From NCBI GenBank assembly GCA_024637145.1, contig JAGXFQ010000007.1, positions 1-64,000 of the forward strand: a DNA stretch of 64,000 nucleotides, in the 5' to 3' direction. The DNA comes from Desulfobulbaceae bacterium. Lineage in GTDB: Bacteria > Desulfobacterota > Desulfobulbia > Desulfobulbales > SURF-16. Under the pieces are notes generated by a model that saw only the letters and a list, made by a program, of their open reading frames with translations, was not told the DNA's origin and did not search any database. Shown here piece after piece: positions 7,935-16,272 of this stretch. Positions within the stretch are counted from its first letter, which is position 1; the number at the start of each line of letters is the position of its first letter. The position numbers were made by a program, and so were the translations under genes.

Positions 7935-8870
7935 ATGTCCACCTCCCTTGAGCTCAAGGCCCCGGCCAAGGTCAATCTCTGCCTTGAGGTTCTGGCCCGG
8001 CGGCCCAATGGCTACCATGAGCTCGACTCGTGGATGCATAAAATATCCCTCTTCGATTATCTCACCTTTCAAGCCGCCACCGAGCCGGGTATTCATCTCC
8101 GTTGTTCTGACCCCTCTCTGCCCTGTGACGACACGAATCTTGTCCACCAAGCCGCCTCTCTTTTTTATGAGCGGATCGGGGCGGATCCCCGGATACGCAT
8201 AGCCCTGGAGAAGAATATCCCTGTTGCCGCTGGTCTTGGGGGGGGCTCCAGTGATTGCGCCGCCACCTTGGCCGGGCTTAATCGTCTGGCTGGTCATCCC
8301 CTGGATCACGAGCAGCTGCTGGCGCTTGGTAAAACCCTGGGCGCCGATGTGCCTTTCTTTCTCTACCCCTCCTGTTCGGCTCGGGCGCGCGGTATTGGCG
8401 ACCTGCTTTCGCCTTTGCCGCCTCTTGCCCATTGGTTTCTGGTTCTGGTTAATCCCGGCATCGCTGTTTCCACCAAATGGGTCTTTGAAAATTTACAGAA
8501 AAATTTCAACGGGTCATCTCTGCCTGCGCAGGGGGGAAATTCGCCCAAAACAGCCAATTATGCGTTGACAACAGCGGCCAAAACCTATAATTTAGGCCGC
8601 GCATCAGCACCGTGCCTTGACTTCAAGCTCATTAATGACCTTGAACAGGTCACCATCGCCAAATATCCTGAAGTATTGGTCATTAAAGAATTTCTTTTGG
8701 CCCATAAATCCTCCGGCGCCCTTATGAGTGGCAGTGGCTCAACGGTTTTTGGCCTCTTCTCGGATAAAAAAATGGCCCAGGCCTCTGTTGAGGCGATGAG
8801 GGCCGCCTACCCCCATTGGCGCACTTTTGTAACAACCCCTCTTGGTGATTCCAAGGAGTGCCTGCCCTAG
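7935..8870 (+). CDS. ispE: 4-diphosphocytidyl-2-C-methyl-D-erythritol kinase
   Basis: A 311-residue GHMP kinase that phosphorylates CDP-methylerythritol in the MEP pathway of isoprenoid synthesis. The N-terminus APAKVNLCLEV supplies the catalytic Lys12. The ATP loop PVAAGLGGGSSD is at 96-107 and the catalytic Asp is at about 138 (GADVPFF). The GHMP C-terminal signature SGALMSGSGSTVFG is present. Length is slightly above the usual 280-300 because of an insert around residues 195-220. It is followed directly by tRNA-Gln and prs, an arrangement also known in other proteobacteria-like genomes. Confidence 0.96.
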   Translation: MSTSLELKAPAKVNLCLEVLARRPNGYHELDSWMHKISLFDYLTFQAATEPGIHLRCSDPSLPCDDTNLVHQAASLFYERIGADPRIRIALEKNIPVAAGLGGGSSDCAATLAGLNRLAGHPLDHEQLLALGKTLGADVPFFLYPSCSARARGIGDLLSPLPPLAHWFLVLVNPGIAVSTKWVFENLQKNFNGSSLPAQGGNSPKTANYALTTAAKTYNLGRASAPCLDFKLINDLEQVTIAKYPEVLVIKEFLLAHKSSGALMSGSGSTVFGLFSDKKMAQASVEAMRAAYPHWRTFVTTPLGDSKECLP

Positions 8871-8908
8871 CAGCAGAGACGTTGTAACTTACTTGACTTA
8901 TATATTAA

Positions 8909-8983
8909 TGGGGCGTCGTCAAGCGGTAAGACACAGGCCTTTGACGCCTGCATTCGTAGGTTCGAATCCTACCGCCCCAGCCA
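8909..8983 (+). tRNA. tRNA-Gln(UUG)
   Basis: Acceptor TGGGGCG pairs with CGCCCCA, followed by discriminator G and an encoded CCA. The anticodon stem CAGGC/GCCTG encloses CTTTGAC, giving anticodon UUG. The T arm reads GTAGGTTCGAATCCTAC. It lies between ispE and prs and is very probably part of the same transcript or of a short one of its own. With the CUG species at 3419-3492, both glutamine decoders lie in this window. Confidence 0.96.
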
Positions 8984-9082
8984 ATTTTCTTATTATACCA
9001 CAAGGGCATAAGTTTCGTTTGAGTAGACAAGCTGCTCAACTCAGCTTTATTTTCAGATGATCACAGGGTAGTAAACGAGGCA

Positions 9083-10036
9083 ATGATGAAAGACAAGAAA
9101 GACATAATGCTTATCTCCGGCAACGCCAATATTGAACTTGCCCAAGATATCTCTTCAATCCTCGGCATTCCCCTTGTGGAAAGAGAAGTGAGGACCTTCA
9201 GCGATGGTGAGACCTACGTTGAAATAAAGGAAAATGTCCGCGGGCGTGATGTCTTTATTGTTCAACCCACCTCTACCCCGGTCAACGATCACCTGATGGA
9301 GCTGATGCTCATTGCCGATGCCCTGCGCCGGGCTTCCGCCCGCAGGATTACTGCGGTTATGCCTTATTACGGCTATGCCCGTCAGGACCGCAAGGTGGCG
9401 CCCAGAGTGCCCATTTCCGCCAAGGTGGTGGCCGAGATGATCATGGCGGTGGGCATCCGCCGCGTTCTGACCATGGACCTCCATTCCGGCCAGATCCAGG
9501 GATTTTTCAGTATTCCTGTTGATAATATGTATTGCGCACCCGTCATTCTTAATGATATACGTTCCTGCTTTAGTAACGGCGACGTGATAATGGTCTCGCC
9601 TGACGCCGGTGGTGTTGAGCGGACCAGGGCCTTTGCCAAAAGGCTGGACGCTGACCTGGCGATTATTGATAAGCGTCGGGAGCGGGCCAATGTTGCTGAG
9701 GCCATGAATGTTATCGGCGATGTCCGCGGCAAGGTAGCCATTCTTCTCGATGATATGGTTGATACGGCAGGCACCTTATGCGGCGCTGCCTCTATGCTTA
9801 TGAAGGCAGGGGCAAAAGAGGTTCATGCCTATTGTTCCCATGCTGTTTTGTCAGGGCCTGCCATTGAGCGGCTTAATGACTCTGAAATAACCACTATGGT
9901 GGTCACAAATACCATTCCTTTGCGGGATAATGCCAAGAACTGTTCAAAAATAAAGGTTCTTTCCGTTTCCAATCTTCTCGCTGAGGCCATACATTGCATT
10001 CACTCAGAGGACTCGGTGAGTTCTTTGTTTGTTTAA
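9083..10036 (+). CDS. prs: Ribose-phosphate pyrophosphokinase
   Basis: A 317-residue enzyme making PRPP from ribose-5-phosphate and ATP for nucleotide, His and Trp synthesis. Visible family motifs: [20 protein letters not shown] near the N-terminus, the catalytic flexible-loop region [10 protein letters not shown] (95-104), His133 in [10 protein letters not shown], and the PRPP-binding loop DDMVDTAGT at 223-231. The length is standard. Two consecutive ATGs (9083 and 9086) are equally plausible starts. It is separated from rplY by only 28 bases, and the two are probably co-transcribed. Confidence 0.97.
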   Translation: MMKDKKDIMLISGNANIELAQDISSILGIPLVEREVRTFSDGETYVEIKENVRGRDVFIVQPTSTPVNDHLMELMLIADALRRASARRITAVMPYYGYARQDRKVAPRVPISAKVVAEMIMAVGIRRVLTMDLHSGQIQGFFSIPVDNMYCAPVILNDIRSCFSNGDVIMVSPDAGGVERTRAFAKRLDADLAIIDKRRERANVAEAMNVIGDVRGKVAILLDDMVDTAGTLCGAASMLMKAGAKEVHAYCSHAVLSGPAIERLNDSEITTMVVTNTIPLRDNAKNCSKIKVLSVSNLLAEAIHCIHSEDSVSSLFV

Positions 10037-10064
10037 TTGTTTTTAATTGAGGAGGTCCTCCCCC

Positions 10065-10619
10065 ATGATCCAGATTGATGTTACAGCCCAGGTAAGAGAC
10101 AGTTCCGGCAAAGGCGCCGCCCGCACCCTTCGTCGTGACGGCCGCATTCCTGCTGTTTTATACGGCCCCAAGACCAAGCCGGTTTCCCTGACGGTTGATA
10201 CCCATTCCTTCACCAAGTCCCTTTTGGGTCTGCAGCGGCGTAACGCCATTGTTGCCCTGACCATTGAAGGTGATGGACTGAAGAATGTCATGGTCAAGGA
10301 TATTCAGGTCGATCCCGTTACCAACGCTCTCAAGCATGCGGATTTCTATGAGCTTGATCTCAATAATGAGTACACCTACACCGTGCCTGTTCTCTATTCA
10401 GGAAAGGCCAAGGGTGTTGATTCAGGTGGCGAATTGGAGATATATGTCCATACTGTTCGCCTCAAAGGAAAACCCCTGAGTGTTCCTGACGCCATTGAGG
10501 TTGATGTTACTCGCCTGCAGCTTGAAGAGGAAATCACCATGGCCCAGCTTGCTGTCCCTGAAGGGGCCACTCTGCTTGGTGAACCTGACAGTGTCTGTGT
10601 TGCGGTGGTGCCTGCTTAA
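10065..10619 (+). CDS. rplY: 50S ribosomal protein L25, CTC type
   Basis: A 184-residue long-form L25 (general stress protein CTC type) that binds 5S rRNA in the large subunit. The N-terminal domain (VTAQVRDSSGKGAARTLRRDGRIPAVLYG) is the classical L25 fold. Residues about 95-184 are the extra beta domain of the CTC form. The start is ATG 10065 because GAGGAGG is at 10049-10055, so the TTG at 10047 is inside the ribosome-binding site. It follows prs by 28 bases, the usual pairing. A strong terminator follows at 10832-10877. Confidence 0.95.
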   Translation: MIQIDVTAQVRDSSGKGAARTLRRDGRIPAVLYGPKTKPVSLTVDTHSFTKSLLGLQRRNAIVALTIEGDGLKNVMVKDIQVDPVTNALKHADFYELDLNNEYTYTVPVLYSGKAKGVDSGGELEIYVHTVRLKGKPLSVPDAIEVDVTRLQLEEEITMAQLAVPEGATLLGEPDSVCVAVVPA

Positions 10620-10639
10620 CACACCGTTGACAAGACACG

Positions 10640-10812
10640 GCCCCTTGGGCACTATTTCGTTGGAAATGGTCTCAGGTGGGCAGCGAGTCTGCGAGACTCA
10701 GAAATGTTCATTAGTTAAAATAAAAGGGCTGCCCCCGCCGGAAATTGAGGTGCTTTTTGGCTCCATTTTCACCCCTTCGCGACGTTTTTCCAGGGGCTGT
10801 TACATTTGATCT
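10640..10812. repeat. Relic repeat related to 22585-22700
   Basis: Within the 270-base gap between rplY and pth, CTCAGGTGGGCAGCGAGTCTG followed by CGAGACTCAGAAATG resembles 22669-22695 (CTCAGGTAAGCGAACCTG, CGAGACTCCGAAATG). Near the other end GGGGCTGTTAC is the complement of an AACAGCCC-GAAAAAC arm also seen at 22585. This looks like two diverged copies of one interspersed element. No gene is seen here. Confidence 0.45.
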
Positions 10813-10831
10813 GCTATTTTGTTCTGTTTTG

Positions 10832-10877
10832 AAATCGGCTGGGAAAGGGTACGCCTTTTCCCAGCCGATTTTGTTTT
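10832..10877 (+). terminator. Intrinsic terminator between rplY and pth
   Basis: A 15-base perfect stem AAATCGGCTGGGAAA / TTTCCCAGCCGATTT with a 10-base loop, ending in TTTGTTTT. It ends only 13 bases before the pth ATG, so it should stop rplY transcription. Either pth is transcribed by read-through or its promoter overlaps this hairpin. Confidence 0.8.
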
Positions 10878-10889
10878 GACTGGAGAATC

Positions 10890-11453
10890 ATGTATCTGAT
10901 CGTCGGCCTGGGTAATCCGGGTGAGAAATACAGGGGAACCAGGCACAATGTCGGCTTTTTGGCGGTGGAGCGACTGGCTGAGGAGGCCGGCGCCTGCTTT
11001 GGTCAGTCAAAATGGTCGGCCCTCTCTTGCAAGGTAGCCCTTGCCGGCCACAGTGCAGTGCTGGTGAAACCACAGACCTTTATGAATCTCAGCGGTGAGG
11101 CAGTGGAGCCCATTGCCTCCTATTACAAGATAGAACCTGAGAACATTGTCGTCATCCACGATGACCTCGACCTGGAGTGCGGCAGGATAAAACTGGGCGT
11201 AAACAGAGGGGCAGGGGGCCATAACGGTATCAAGTCCATCATTCAGCGTCTGGGCAGCAGATCCTTTAACCGGATCAGAATAGGCATTGGTCATCCAGGC
11301 CAGGCCATGCCTGTTGAGCGTTATGTCTTGGGTCATTTTGCAGGTGCGGAGATCCCCCTTATTTCCCCGGCCATAGAAAGGGCAACAGAGGCCGCCAGGC
11401 TCATTGTGGAGCAGGGTATGGCCGCGGCCACCCAGACCATGCACAGCAAATAG
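10890..11453 (+). CDS. pth: Peptidyl-tRNA hydrolase
   Basis: A 187-residue enzyme that releases peptides from prematurely dropped peptidyl-tRNA. Family residues are in place: Asn9 and the GLGNPG turn, catalytic His19 in TRHNVGF, Asn66 in PQTFMNLSG, Asp91 in HDDLDL, and HNGIKSI at 111-117. The length is normal. The start sits immediately after the terminator hairpin at 10832-10877. carD follows after a 220-base gap with its own candidate promoter. Confidence 0.97.
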   Translation: MYLIVGLGNPGEKYRGTRHNVGFLAVERLAEEAGACFGQSKWSALSCKVALAGHSAVLVKPQTFMNLSGEAVEPIASYYKIEPENIVVIHDDLDLECGRIKLGVNRGAGGHNGIKSIIQRLGSRSFNRIRIGIGHPGQAMPVERYVLGHFAGAEIPLISPAIERATEAARLIVEQGMAAATQTMHSK

Positions 11454-11509
11454 CAGCTCCCTTCTTTCACCTCCTGCTGCTTTGGCAGAGGTTCCTCCCA
11501 GATCCCGCC

Positions 11510-11537
11510 TTGCAATTTCTGCATATTGTGGTATCAT
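11510..11537 (+). promoter_or_regulatory. Candidate carD promoter
   Basis: TTGCAA (11510-11515), a 16-base spacer, then TATCAT (11532-11537) followed by an A-rich run. This leaves a leader of about 130 bases before the carD GTG. Sigma-70-like by eye. Confidence 0.5.
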
Positions 11538-11674
11538 AAAAAATTATTGTAATCATTTAGTTATTATTCCTGCCCCCTTATTTCTTAACTTACGTGTCAA
11601 GATGGTTTCTGGTTTTCCTATCAGATGTGCCAGCTTGGCACTGACAGGATTCGCTCGTTTAAAGGAGAGTTAAC

Positions 11675-12157
11675 GTGTTTAAAAAAGGCGATATGGCTGT
11701 CTATCCGGCCCACGGAGTCGGTGAAATTCAAGCGGTTGAAATGAAAAAAATGGCAGGCTTGGAGCAATCCTTTTACGTCATGAAGATCATGGATACCGCC
11801 ATGGTAGTGATGATTCCCTGTGGTTCCAGTGAAAAAGTGGGTCTGCGGGCCATTGTCAGTTCCGCTGAAGCGGATAAGGTTTTTGATATTCTTAAAATGG
11901 AAGATGTCGAAATCGTTCAGCAGCCCTGGAATCAGCGTTATCGGGAATATATGGAGAAGATCAAATCAGGCTCCATTTTTGAGATTGCCGGTGTTCTTCG
12001 CGATCTCTTTCTGCTGCAGCACTCCAAAGAACTCTCCTTTGGCGAGCGGAAGATGGTTGATACTGCCAAGTCCCTGCTGGTGACGGAAATCTCCCTTGCT
12101 TACCAGGTCAAGGAAGAACAAATTACCGAGCAGATTGATAATATTTTTGTCGCTTAA
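11675..12157 (+). CDS. carD: CarD/CdnL-type transcription regulator
   Basis: A 160-residue CarD-family protein. Members bind RNA polymerase beta through an N-terminal Tudor-like domain and stabilise promoter open complexes. The N-terminal domain is clear: FKKGDMAVYPAHGVGEIQAVE, then SFYVMKI and MVVMIPCGSSEKVGLR. The C-terminal helical DNA-binding half contains the WNQRYREYMEKIKSG and LSFGERKMVDTAKSLLVTEISLA segments. The start is a GTG with AAAGGAGAG upstream. It is monocistronic, with a promoter at 11510 and a terminator at 12186. Family assignment is firm; the exact in vivo role is inferred. Confidence 0.94.
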   Translation: MFKKGDMAVYPAHGVGEIQAVEMKKMAGLEQSFYVMKIMDTAMVVMIPCGSSEKVGLRAIVSSAEADKVFDILKMEDVEIVQQPWNQRYREYMEKIKSGSIFEIAGVLRDLFLLQHSKELSFGERKMVDTAKSLLVTEISLAYQVKEEQITEQIDNIFVA

Positions 12158-12185
12158 TTTTTTCGTTTTTAGAGTGCCTGCCTAC

Positions 12186-12226
12186 AAAAAGGGGTCCGCC
12201 TGTATCAGGTTGGGCTCCTTTTTTTG
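12186..12226 (+). terminator. carD terminator
   Basis: AAAAAGGGGTCCGCCTG, a TAT loop and CAGGTTGGGCTCC form a long stem with several G-T pairs, followed by seven T residues. It begins 28 bases after the carD stop codon. Confidence 0.75.
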
Positions 12227-12299
12227 TTTCTGATGACCAGGCCAAATACAGTCACCCCGCGCCACCGTTTCTGTAACGCAATCCGGACCTCTTTGGGTG

Positions 12300-12760
12300 A
12301 GGGCGGCGATCTAACGTGTCGTCATTATAACGTGTAGTCATTGCGAGCGAAGCGCGGCAATCCAGGAAATAGCGGTGGCCCCTGAGCCAAAACCTCTGGA
12401 CTGCCGCGTCGCTTCGCTCCTCGCAGTGACGGGGGGCGAGGGGCAAGGTGTCAGGGGAATCAAAAAAAAAATGCAGATTGTCACTCTTTTGCGTTTCACC
12501 CTTCACCTGCACAAAATAAGATGTCCTATGTAAGGCATGGTTCCTGTTCAACACAAAGACACAAAGACACAAAGGTTTCGGGCCTTTATATTCTTTGCAC
12601 CCTTCAAGGGGGTATTGTAAAGAATGTCTCTGTGTCTCTGTGTCTCTGTGTCTCTGTGTCTTTGTGTCTCTGTGGTAAAAAAAGGATCTCCCCCTGTGGC
12701 AGGATAAATGTCGTCTCTGGACTGCCACGTCGCTCCGCTCCTTGCAGTGACGGCGGTGAG
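12300..12760. repeat. Composite mosaic repeat, copy 3 (inverted), with TGTCTCTG array
   Basis: A repeat island between carD and the rluD-type gene. 12337-12366 is the CCTGGATTGCCGCGC element inverted. About 12397-12430 and 12718-12751 are two copies of the GGACTGCC(G/A)CGTCGCT unit. 12479-12705 matches 3103-3252 in inverted orientation. At about 12623-12673 a GTGTCTCT unit is tandemly repeated (GTGTCTCTGTGTCTCTGTGT...), a candidate variable-number tandem array. The inner part CACCCTTCAAGGGGGTATTG is related to 19935-19965. No gene is supported. Confidence 0.8.
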
Positions 12761-12828
12761 CAGAAAACGATAATGGAAAAGATTTCGTTATTCATTTGTA
12801 ATTCATTCGTTCTTCAGAAGATCACTTT

Positions 12829-13782
12829 ATGACACAGCCAGCCGCATCCTTTGCCAACAGGTATGATATTGATGTCCAGGCTTTTGAGCAGGGTCATCGG
12901 CTGGACAAGATTCTGCACAATAATTCCCGTCTTGCCGAACTGTCCAGGTCCCGCATCCAGAAACTGATCAAGGAAGGGTATGTGCAGGTCAATGGCCAGG
13001 CTGTCAAGCTGAGCTACAAGGTGCAGCACCGAGATCATATCCTGGTGGCCATTCCTGCGCCCAAAGAGCTTTTTCTCACCCCCCAGGAACTCCCCCTGGA
13101 CATCCTTTTTGAGGATGAACACCTCATTGTTGTTAACAAGGATCCGGGGGTAGTGGTTCATCCGGCGGCCGGCAATATGGAGGGCACTCTGGTGCAGGGC
13201 CTTTTGTATCATTGCCATGATCTTGCCGGTATCGGGGGTGTTATGCGGCCGGGAATCGTCCATCGCCTGGACAAGGATACCTCCGGGGTTTTGGTGGTTG
13301 CCAAAACAGATCTGGCCCATCAAAACCTGGTGGCCCAGTTTGAAAAGAGGCAGGTCCGTAAAATTTATCTTGCCATTGTGGTGGGGTGTCCGGCCCCGCC
13401 TGTGGGTACCATTGATACTTTCATCGGCCGGCATCCGGTTCATCGTAAAAAGATGGCAGTGCTTGCCAGGGGCGGCCGCACCGCTCTTACCGAATATAAG
13501 GTCCTTGAGGCCTTTGCCCAGGCCTCTTTGGTACAGGTGGTCATCAAGACAGGGCGGACCCACCAGATCCGGGTCCACATGAGTCATATCGGCTCTCCTG
13601 TCATGGGCGATACGGTCTATGGTGGCAAACGGGCCCAGATGGTGGGAGTGGGCCGCCAGTGCCTGCACGCCTCCCAGCTCATCATCTCCCATCCTTTGAC
13701 TGCTGAAATCCTGCAATTTGATGCCCCTCTGCCCGAAGATATGAGTTTGCTTTTGGCGGCGCTTGGTGGGGATAATGGCTAG
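12829..13782 (+). CDS. rluD: RluD-type 23S rRNA pseudouridine synthase
   Basis: A 317-residue RluA-family pseudouridine synthase. Residues about 22-75 form an S4 RNA-binding domain (GHRLDKILHNN ... LIKEGYVQVNGQAVK). The catalytic core follows, with motif HRLDKDTSG at 145-153, where Asp148 is the expected nucleophile, and the later RTHQIRVHMSHIGSPVMGD motif. RluD modifies helix 69 of 23S rRNA in Escherichia coli. Substrate here is inferred from the S4-containing RluD architecture, and RluC-like specificity cannot be excluded. The 3' end overlaps or abuts coaE. Confidence 0.9.
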   Translation: MTQPAASFANRYDIDVQAFEQGHRLDKILHNNSRLAELSRSRIQKLIKEGYVQVNGQAVKLSYKVQHRDHILVAIPAPKELFLTPQELPLDILFEDEHLIVVNKDPGVVVHPAAGNMEGTLVQGLLYHCHDLAGIGGVMRPGIVHRLDKDTSGVLVVAKTDLAHQNLVAQFEKRQVRKIYLAIVVGCPAPPVGTIDTFIGRHPVHRKKMAVLARGGRTALTEYKVLEAFAQASLVQVVIKTGRTHQIRVHMSHIGSPVMGDTVYGGKRAQMVGVGRQCLHASQLIISHPLTAEILQFDAPLPEDMSLLLAALGGDNG

Positions 13783-13792
13783 GGGAGGGGGA

Positions 13793-14404
13793 ATGACAGG
13801 GCAGGGGGGGAATAAAGAGGGGGTGGTGGGTGTCACCGGCTTTATCGGTTCCGGCAAGAGCCGGGTGAGCCGTTTTCTGGCCAGCCGCCTGGCCTGGCCC
13901 TGTCTGGAGGCGGACAGGATTGCCCGCGATCTCATGCGGCCGGGCGAGCCTGGTTGGCTGGCTGTCAAGGAGTATGATCATAAATATATCAGGCCTGACG
14001 GCCGGCTGGATCGCCCTTTGCTGCGCCAGGATATATTTTCTGACCCGCAGGTGAAGTGCGCGGTTGATGGCCGTATCCACCCCCTGGTCAAGGCAAAACT
14101 CCAGGAGCTTTTAGGGCCGGGAGAGCGGGCCCTTGTCGAAGTCCCCCTCCTTTTTGAGGCCGGCTGGGACACCTTCTTTGGCAGGATCATCCTGGTCTAT
14201 GCCGACCAGGATACCTGTCTGCAAAGGGTTATGGCCAGAGACCGGGTCACTGCCCAGCAGGCCCAGCAGGCCTATCAGTGCCAGATGCCGGCCATGGAAA
14301 AGATCAAGCGGGCCCACCATGTCATTGATAACAGCGGGGCCTGGTGGAATACCCAGCTCCAGCTTTTGCATCTCCTTGATATTTTAATGGGGCGCCGGGT
14401 TTGA
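13793..14404 (+). CDS. coaE: Dephospho-CoA kinase
   Basis: A protein of about 203 residues catalysing the last step of coenzyme A synthesis. The P-loop GFIGSGKS lies at 16-23 when counted from ATG 13793. Further motifs include LEADRIARDLMRPGEPGWLAV and the LVEVPLLFEAGW segment, with QRVMARDRVTAQQAQ in the lid region. Start choice is uncertain: 13793 has an AGGGGAGGGGG run upstream, 13775 would overlap the rluD-type stop, and a TTG at 13763 is less likely. The overlap or close spacing implies co-transcription with the synthase gene. Confidence 0.93.
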   Translation: MTGQGGNKEGVVGVTGFIGSGKSRVSRFLASRLAWPCLEADRIARDLMRPGEPGWLAVKEYDHKYIRPDGRLDRPLLRQDIFSDPQVKCAVDGRIHPLVKAKLQELLGPGERALVEVPLLFEAGWDTFFGRIILVYADQDTCLQRVMARDRVTAQQAQQAYQCQMPAMEKIKRAHHVIDNSGAWWNTQLQLLHLLDILMGRRV

Positions 14405-14418
14405 TCTGTGGAAAAAGC

Positions 14419-14447
14419 TTGACAGTGAAATTGTGGCCAGCTATAAA
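14419..14447 (+). promoter_or_regulatory. Strong candidate rho promoter
   Basis: Perfect TTGACA (14419-14424), a 17-base spacer and TATAAA (14442-14447), placed just after the coaE stop. It leaves about 210 bases of untranslated leader before the rho ATG, with an unusually C/T-rich composition. It is one of the best sigma-70 matches in the window. Confidence 0.7.
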
Positions 14448-14663
14448 TACACAGCATCATTAATTCCTGTTCGTCTCCGCGTCACCTTCCTTTGTTCGTA
14501 TCTTTTAGTTAAACCGTCAAGCACCTGCTTTTGGGCGCCCATACCTGCATTTTTTAAAGGCCTTCTTTACATACCTTTCAATAGGATTTTCATCCTTTCT
14601 TATCTTGATCCTCATTACAACCCTTTTGCCTCAAACCTCTTTTTGCCTCAAACAAGATGTTGA

Positions 14664-16079
14664 ATGATCATAGCTGATCTGGCGAGAGCACCAATCAATT
14701 TCACTGCCCCACCGGCGGTGGGCACACAAAAAGACATAACTATTTTGAAAGAAGAAACCACCCCCCCAGAGGCCAAAAAGCCCAGAAAATCCCCGGTCAA
14801 GGAGCAATTAGTCTCCTCCATTCATTTAAGTGAATTAAAGGCCAAAAAGATCCAGGACCTCACTGATCTGGCTAAGGATCTTGGTATCGAAGATTTCAGC
14901 TCCTTGCGCAAGCAAGAGTTGATCTTTGCCATCATTCACACCCAGGCCGGCAAGAAGAACAGCCGAAATATCAGCGTACGGGCGGATGGTGTTCTGGAAA
15001 TTCTGCCGGATGGTTTCGGTTTTCTCCGCGCCCCTGATTATAATTATCTGCCCGGTCCGGATGACATCTATGTCTCTCCGGCCCAGATCCGCAAACTGAG
15101 CCTGCGCACCGGTGATACCGTGGAAGGACAGGTGCGCCCTCCCAAAGAGGGGGAGCGCTATTTCGCCCTTCTCAAGGTTGACAGTGTCAATTTTGAAAAT
15201 CCGGCCAACAACCGGAAAAAGACCCTTTTTTCAAACCTGACCCCTCTGCATCCCAACGAACGCATAAAGCTGGAATACCAGCCAGACAGCTATTCCATGC
15301 GGGTTATGGACCTGATGTGTCCCATCGGCAAGGGGCAGAGGGGGCTGATTGTTGCTCCCCCCCGCACCGGCAAGACCGTGCTGATCAGGGAAATTGCCAA
15401 TGCCATCACCAAGAACCATAAAGAGGTCAAACTCATTGTTCTCCTTATTGACGAGCGCCCCGAAGAGGTCACGGATATGGCCCGCAATGTCAATGCCGAG
15501 GTGGTCAGCTCAACCTTTGATGAGCCTCCCCAGCGCCATATTCAGGTGGCGGAGATGGTTATTGAGAAGGCCAGGCGTCTCGTGGAGCATAAATATGATG
15601 TGGTGATCCTGCTGGACAGCCTCACCAGGCTGGCCCGGGCCTATAACACCGTGATCCCTCCCAGTGGCAAGATCCTTTCCGGTGGTGTGGACGCCAATGC
15701 CCTGCACCGCCCCAAAAGGTTTTTCGGTGCGGCCCGAAATATCGAAGAGGGCGGCAGCCTCACCATCATTGCCTCTGCCCTTGTTGACACCGGCAGCCGG
15801 ATGGATGAGGTTATTTTTGAGGAGTTTAAGGGCACGGGTAACATGGAAGTTATCCTTGACCGGAAGATGGCCAATCGCCGTATTTTCCCCTCCATTGATA
15901 TGAATAAGTCGGGAACCAGGAAGGAAGATCTCCTTCTGGAGCCGGATGTCTTGAATCGTTCCTGGATCCTGCGGAAACTTCTTTCCTCCATGAATCCGGC
16001 TGATGCCATGGAGTTCATGGTGGACAAGATGAAGGGCACCCGGAATAATGAGGAATTTCTGGAATCCATGACACGCTGA
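14664..16079 (+). CDS. rho: Transcription termination factor Rho
   Basis: A 471-residue hexameric RNA helicase that ends transcription. Residues about 55-90 match the Rho N-terminal domain ([21 protein letters not shown]), about 105-180 the cold-shock-like RNA-binding domain (DGFGFLR at 116-122), and the ATPase core has Walker A APPRTGKT at 231-238, Walker [17 protein letters not shown], and the Q- and R-loop regions. The first 50 residues, rich in Pro, Lys and Glu, are an extension beyond the usual start. The ATG has a poor ribosome-binding site, so a downstream start is possible. It lies downstream of coaE with its own promoter and a long leader. Confidence 0.96.
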   Translation: MIIADLARAPINFTAPPAVGTQKDITILKEETTPPEAKKPRKSPVKEQLVSSIHLSELKAKKIQDLTDLAKDLGIEDFSSLRKQELIFAIIHTQAGKKNSRNISVRADGVLEILPDGFGFLRAPDYNYLPGPDDIYVSPAQIRKLSLRTGDTVEGQVRPPKEGERYFALLKVDSVNFENPANNRKKTLFSNLTPLHPNERIKLEYQPDSYSMRVMDLMCPIGKGQRGLIVAPPRTGKTVLIREIANAITKNHKEVKLIVLLIDERPEEVTDMARNVNAEVVSSTFDEPPQRHIQVAEMVIEKARRLVEHKYDVVILLDSLTRLARAYNTVIPPSGKILSGGVDANALHRPKRFFGAARNIEEGGSLTIIASALVDTGSRMDEVIFEEFKGTGNMEVILDRKMANRRIFPSIDMNKSGTRKEDLLLEPDVLNRSWILRKLLSSMNPADAMEFMVDKMKGTRNNEEFLESMTR

Positions 16080-16117
16080 GCAGCGCCAAAGTCTCTGGAC
16101 ATAGCCTTTCTTAAGTG

Positions 16118-16145
16118 TTGCAAATAAAAAATTTGCGGGTATAAT
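16118..16145 (+). promoter_or_regulatory. Strong candidate rpmE promoter
   Basis: TTGCAA (16118-16123), a 16-base spacer and a perfect TATAAT (16140-16145). It lies after the rho stop and about 120 bases before the rpmE ATG. A terminator-like hairpin stands between it and the gene (16185-16213). Confidence 0.65.
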
Positions 16146-16184
16146 ATTGTCCTTTCGTCATGAGACGCTGTTTTTGTTTAACTT

Positions 16185-16213
16185 ACCAGAATAGCGACTT
16201 TTCTGGTTTTTTG
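16185..16213 (+). terminator. Hairpin with T-run in the rpmE leader
   Basis: ACCAGAA (16185-16191), a 9-base loop, TTCTGGT (16201-16207), then TTTTTG. It is shaped like an intrinsic terminator but lies downstream of the rpmE promoter and 60 bases before the rpmE ATG. It may end rho transcripts that pass through, act as an attenuator in the L31 leader, or both. Confidence 0.6.
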
Positions 16214-16272
16214 TATCAGGAAATGTTCAGAAAACGGCTAGAATGCGCCCATAACCATAATAGGATTTAGCA

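Noticed and set aside
11630-11660. Sigma-54 promoter upstream of carD (TTGGCAC ... TCGCT).
   Set aside because: The GG and GC elements are 16 rather than 12 bases apart.
12600-12680. Tandem GTGTCTCT runs considered as a CRISPR array.
   Set aside because: There are no unique spacers of constant length and no cas genes nearby.
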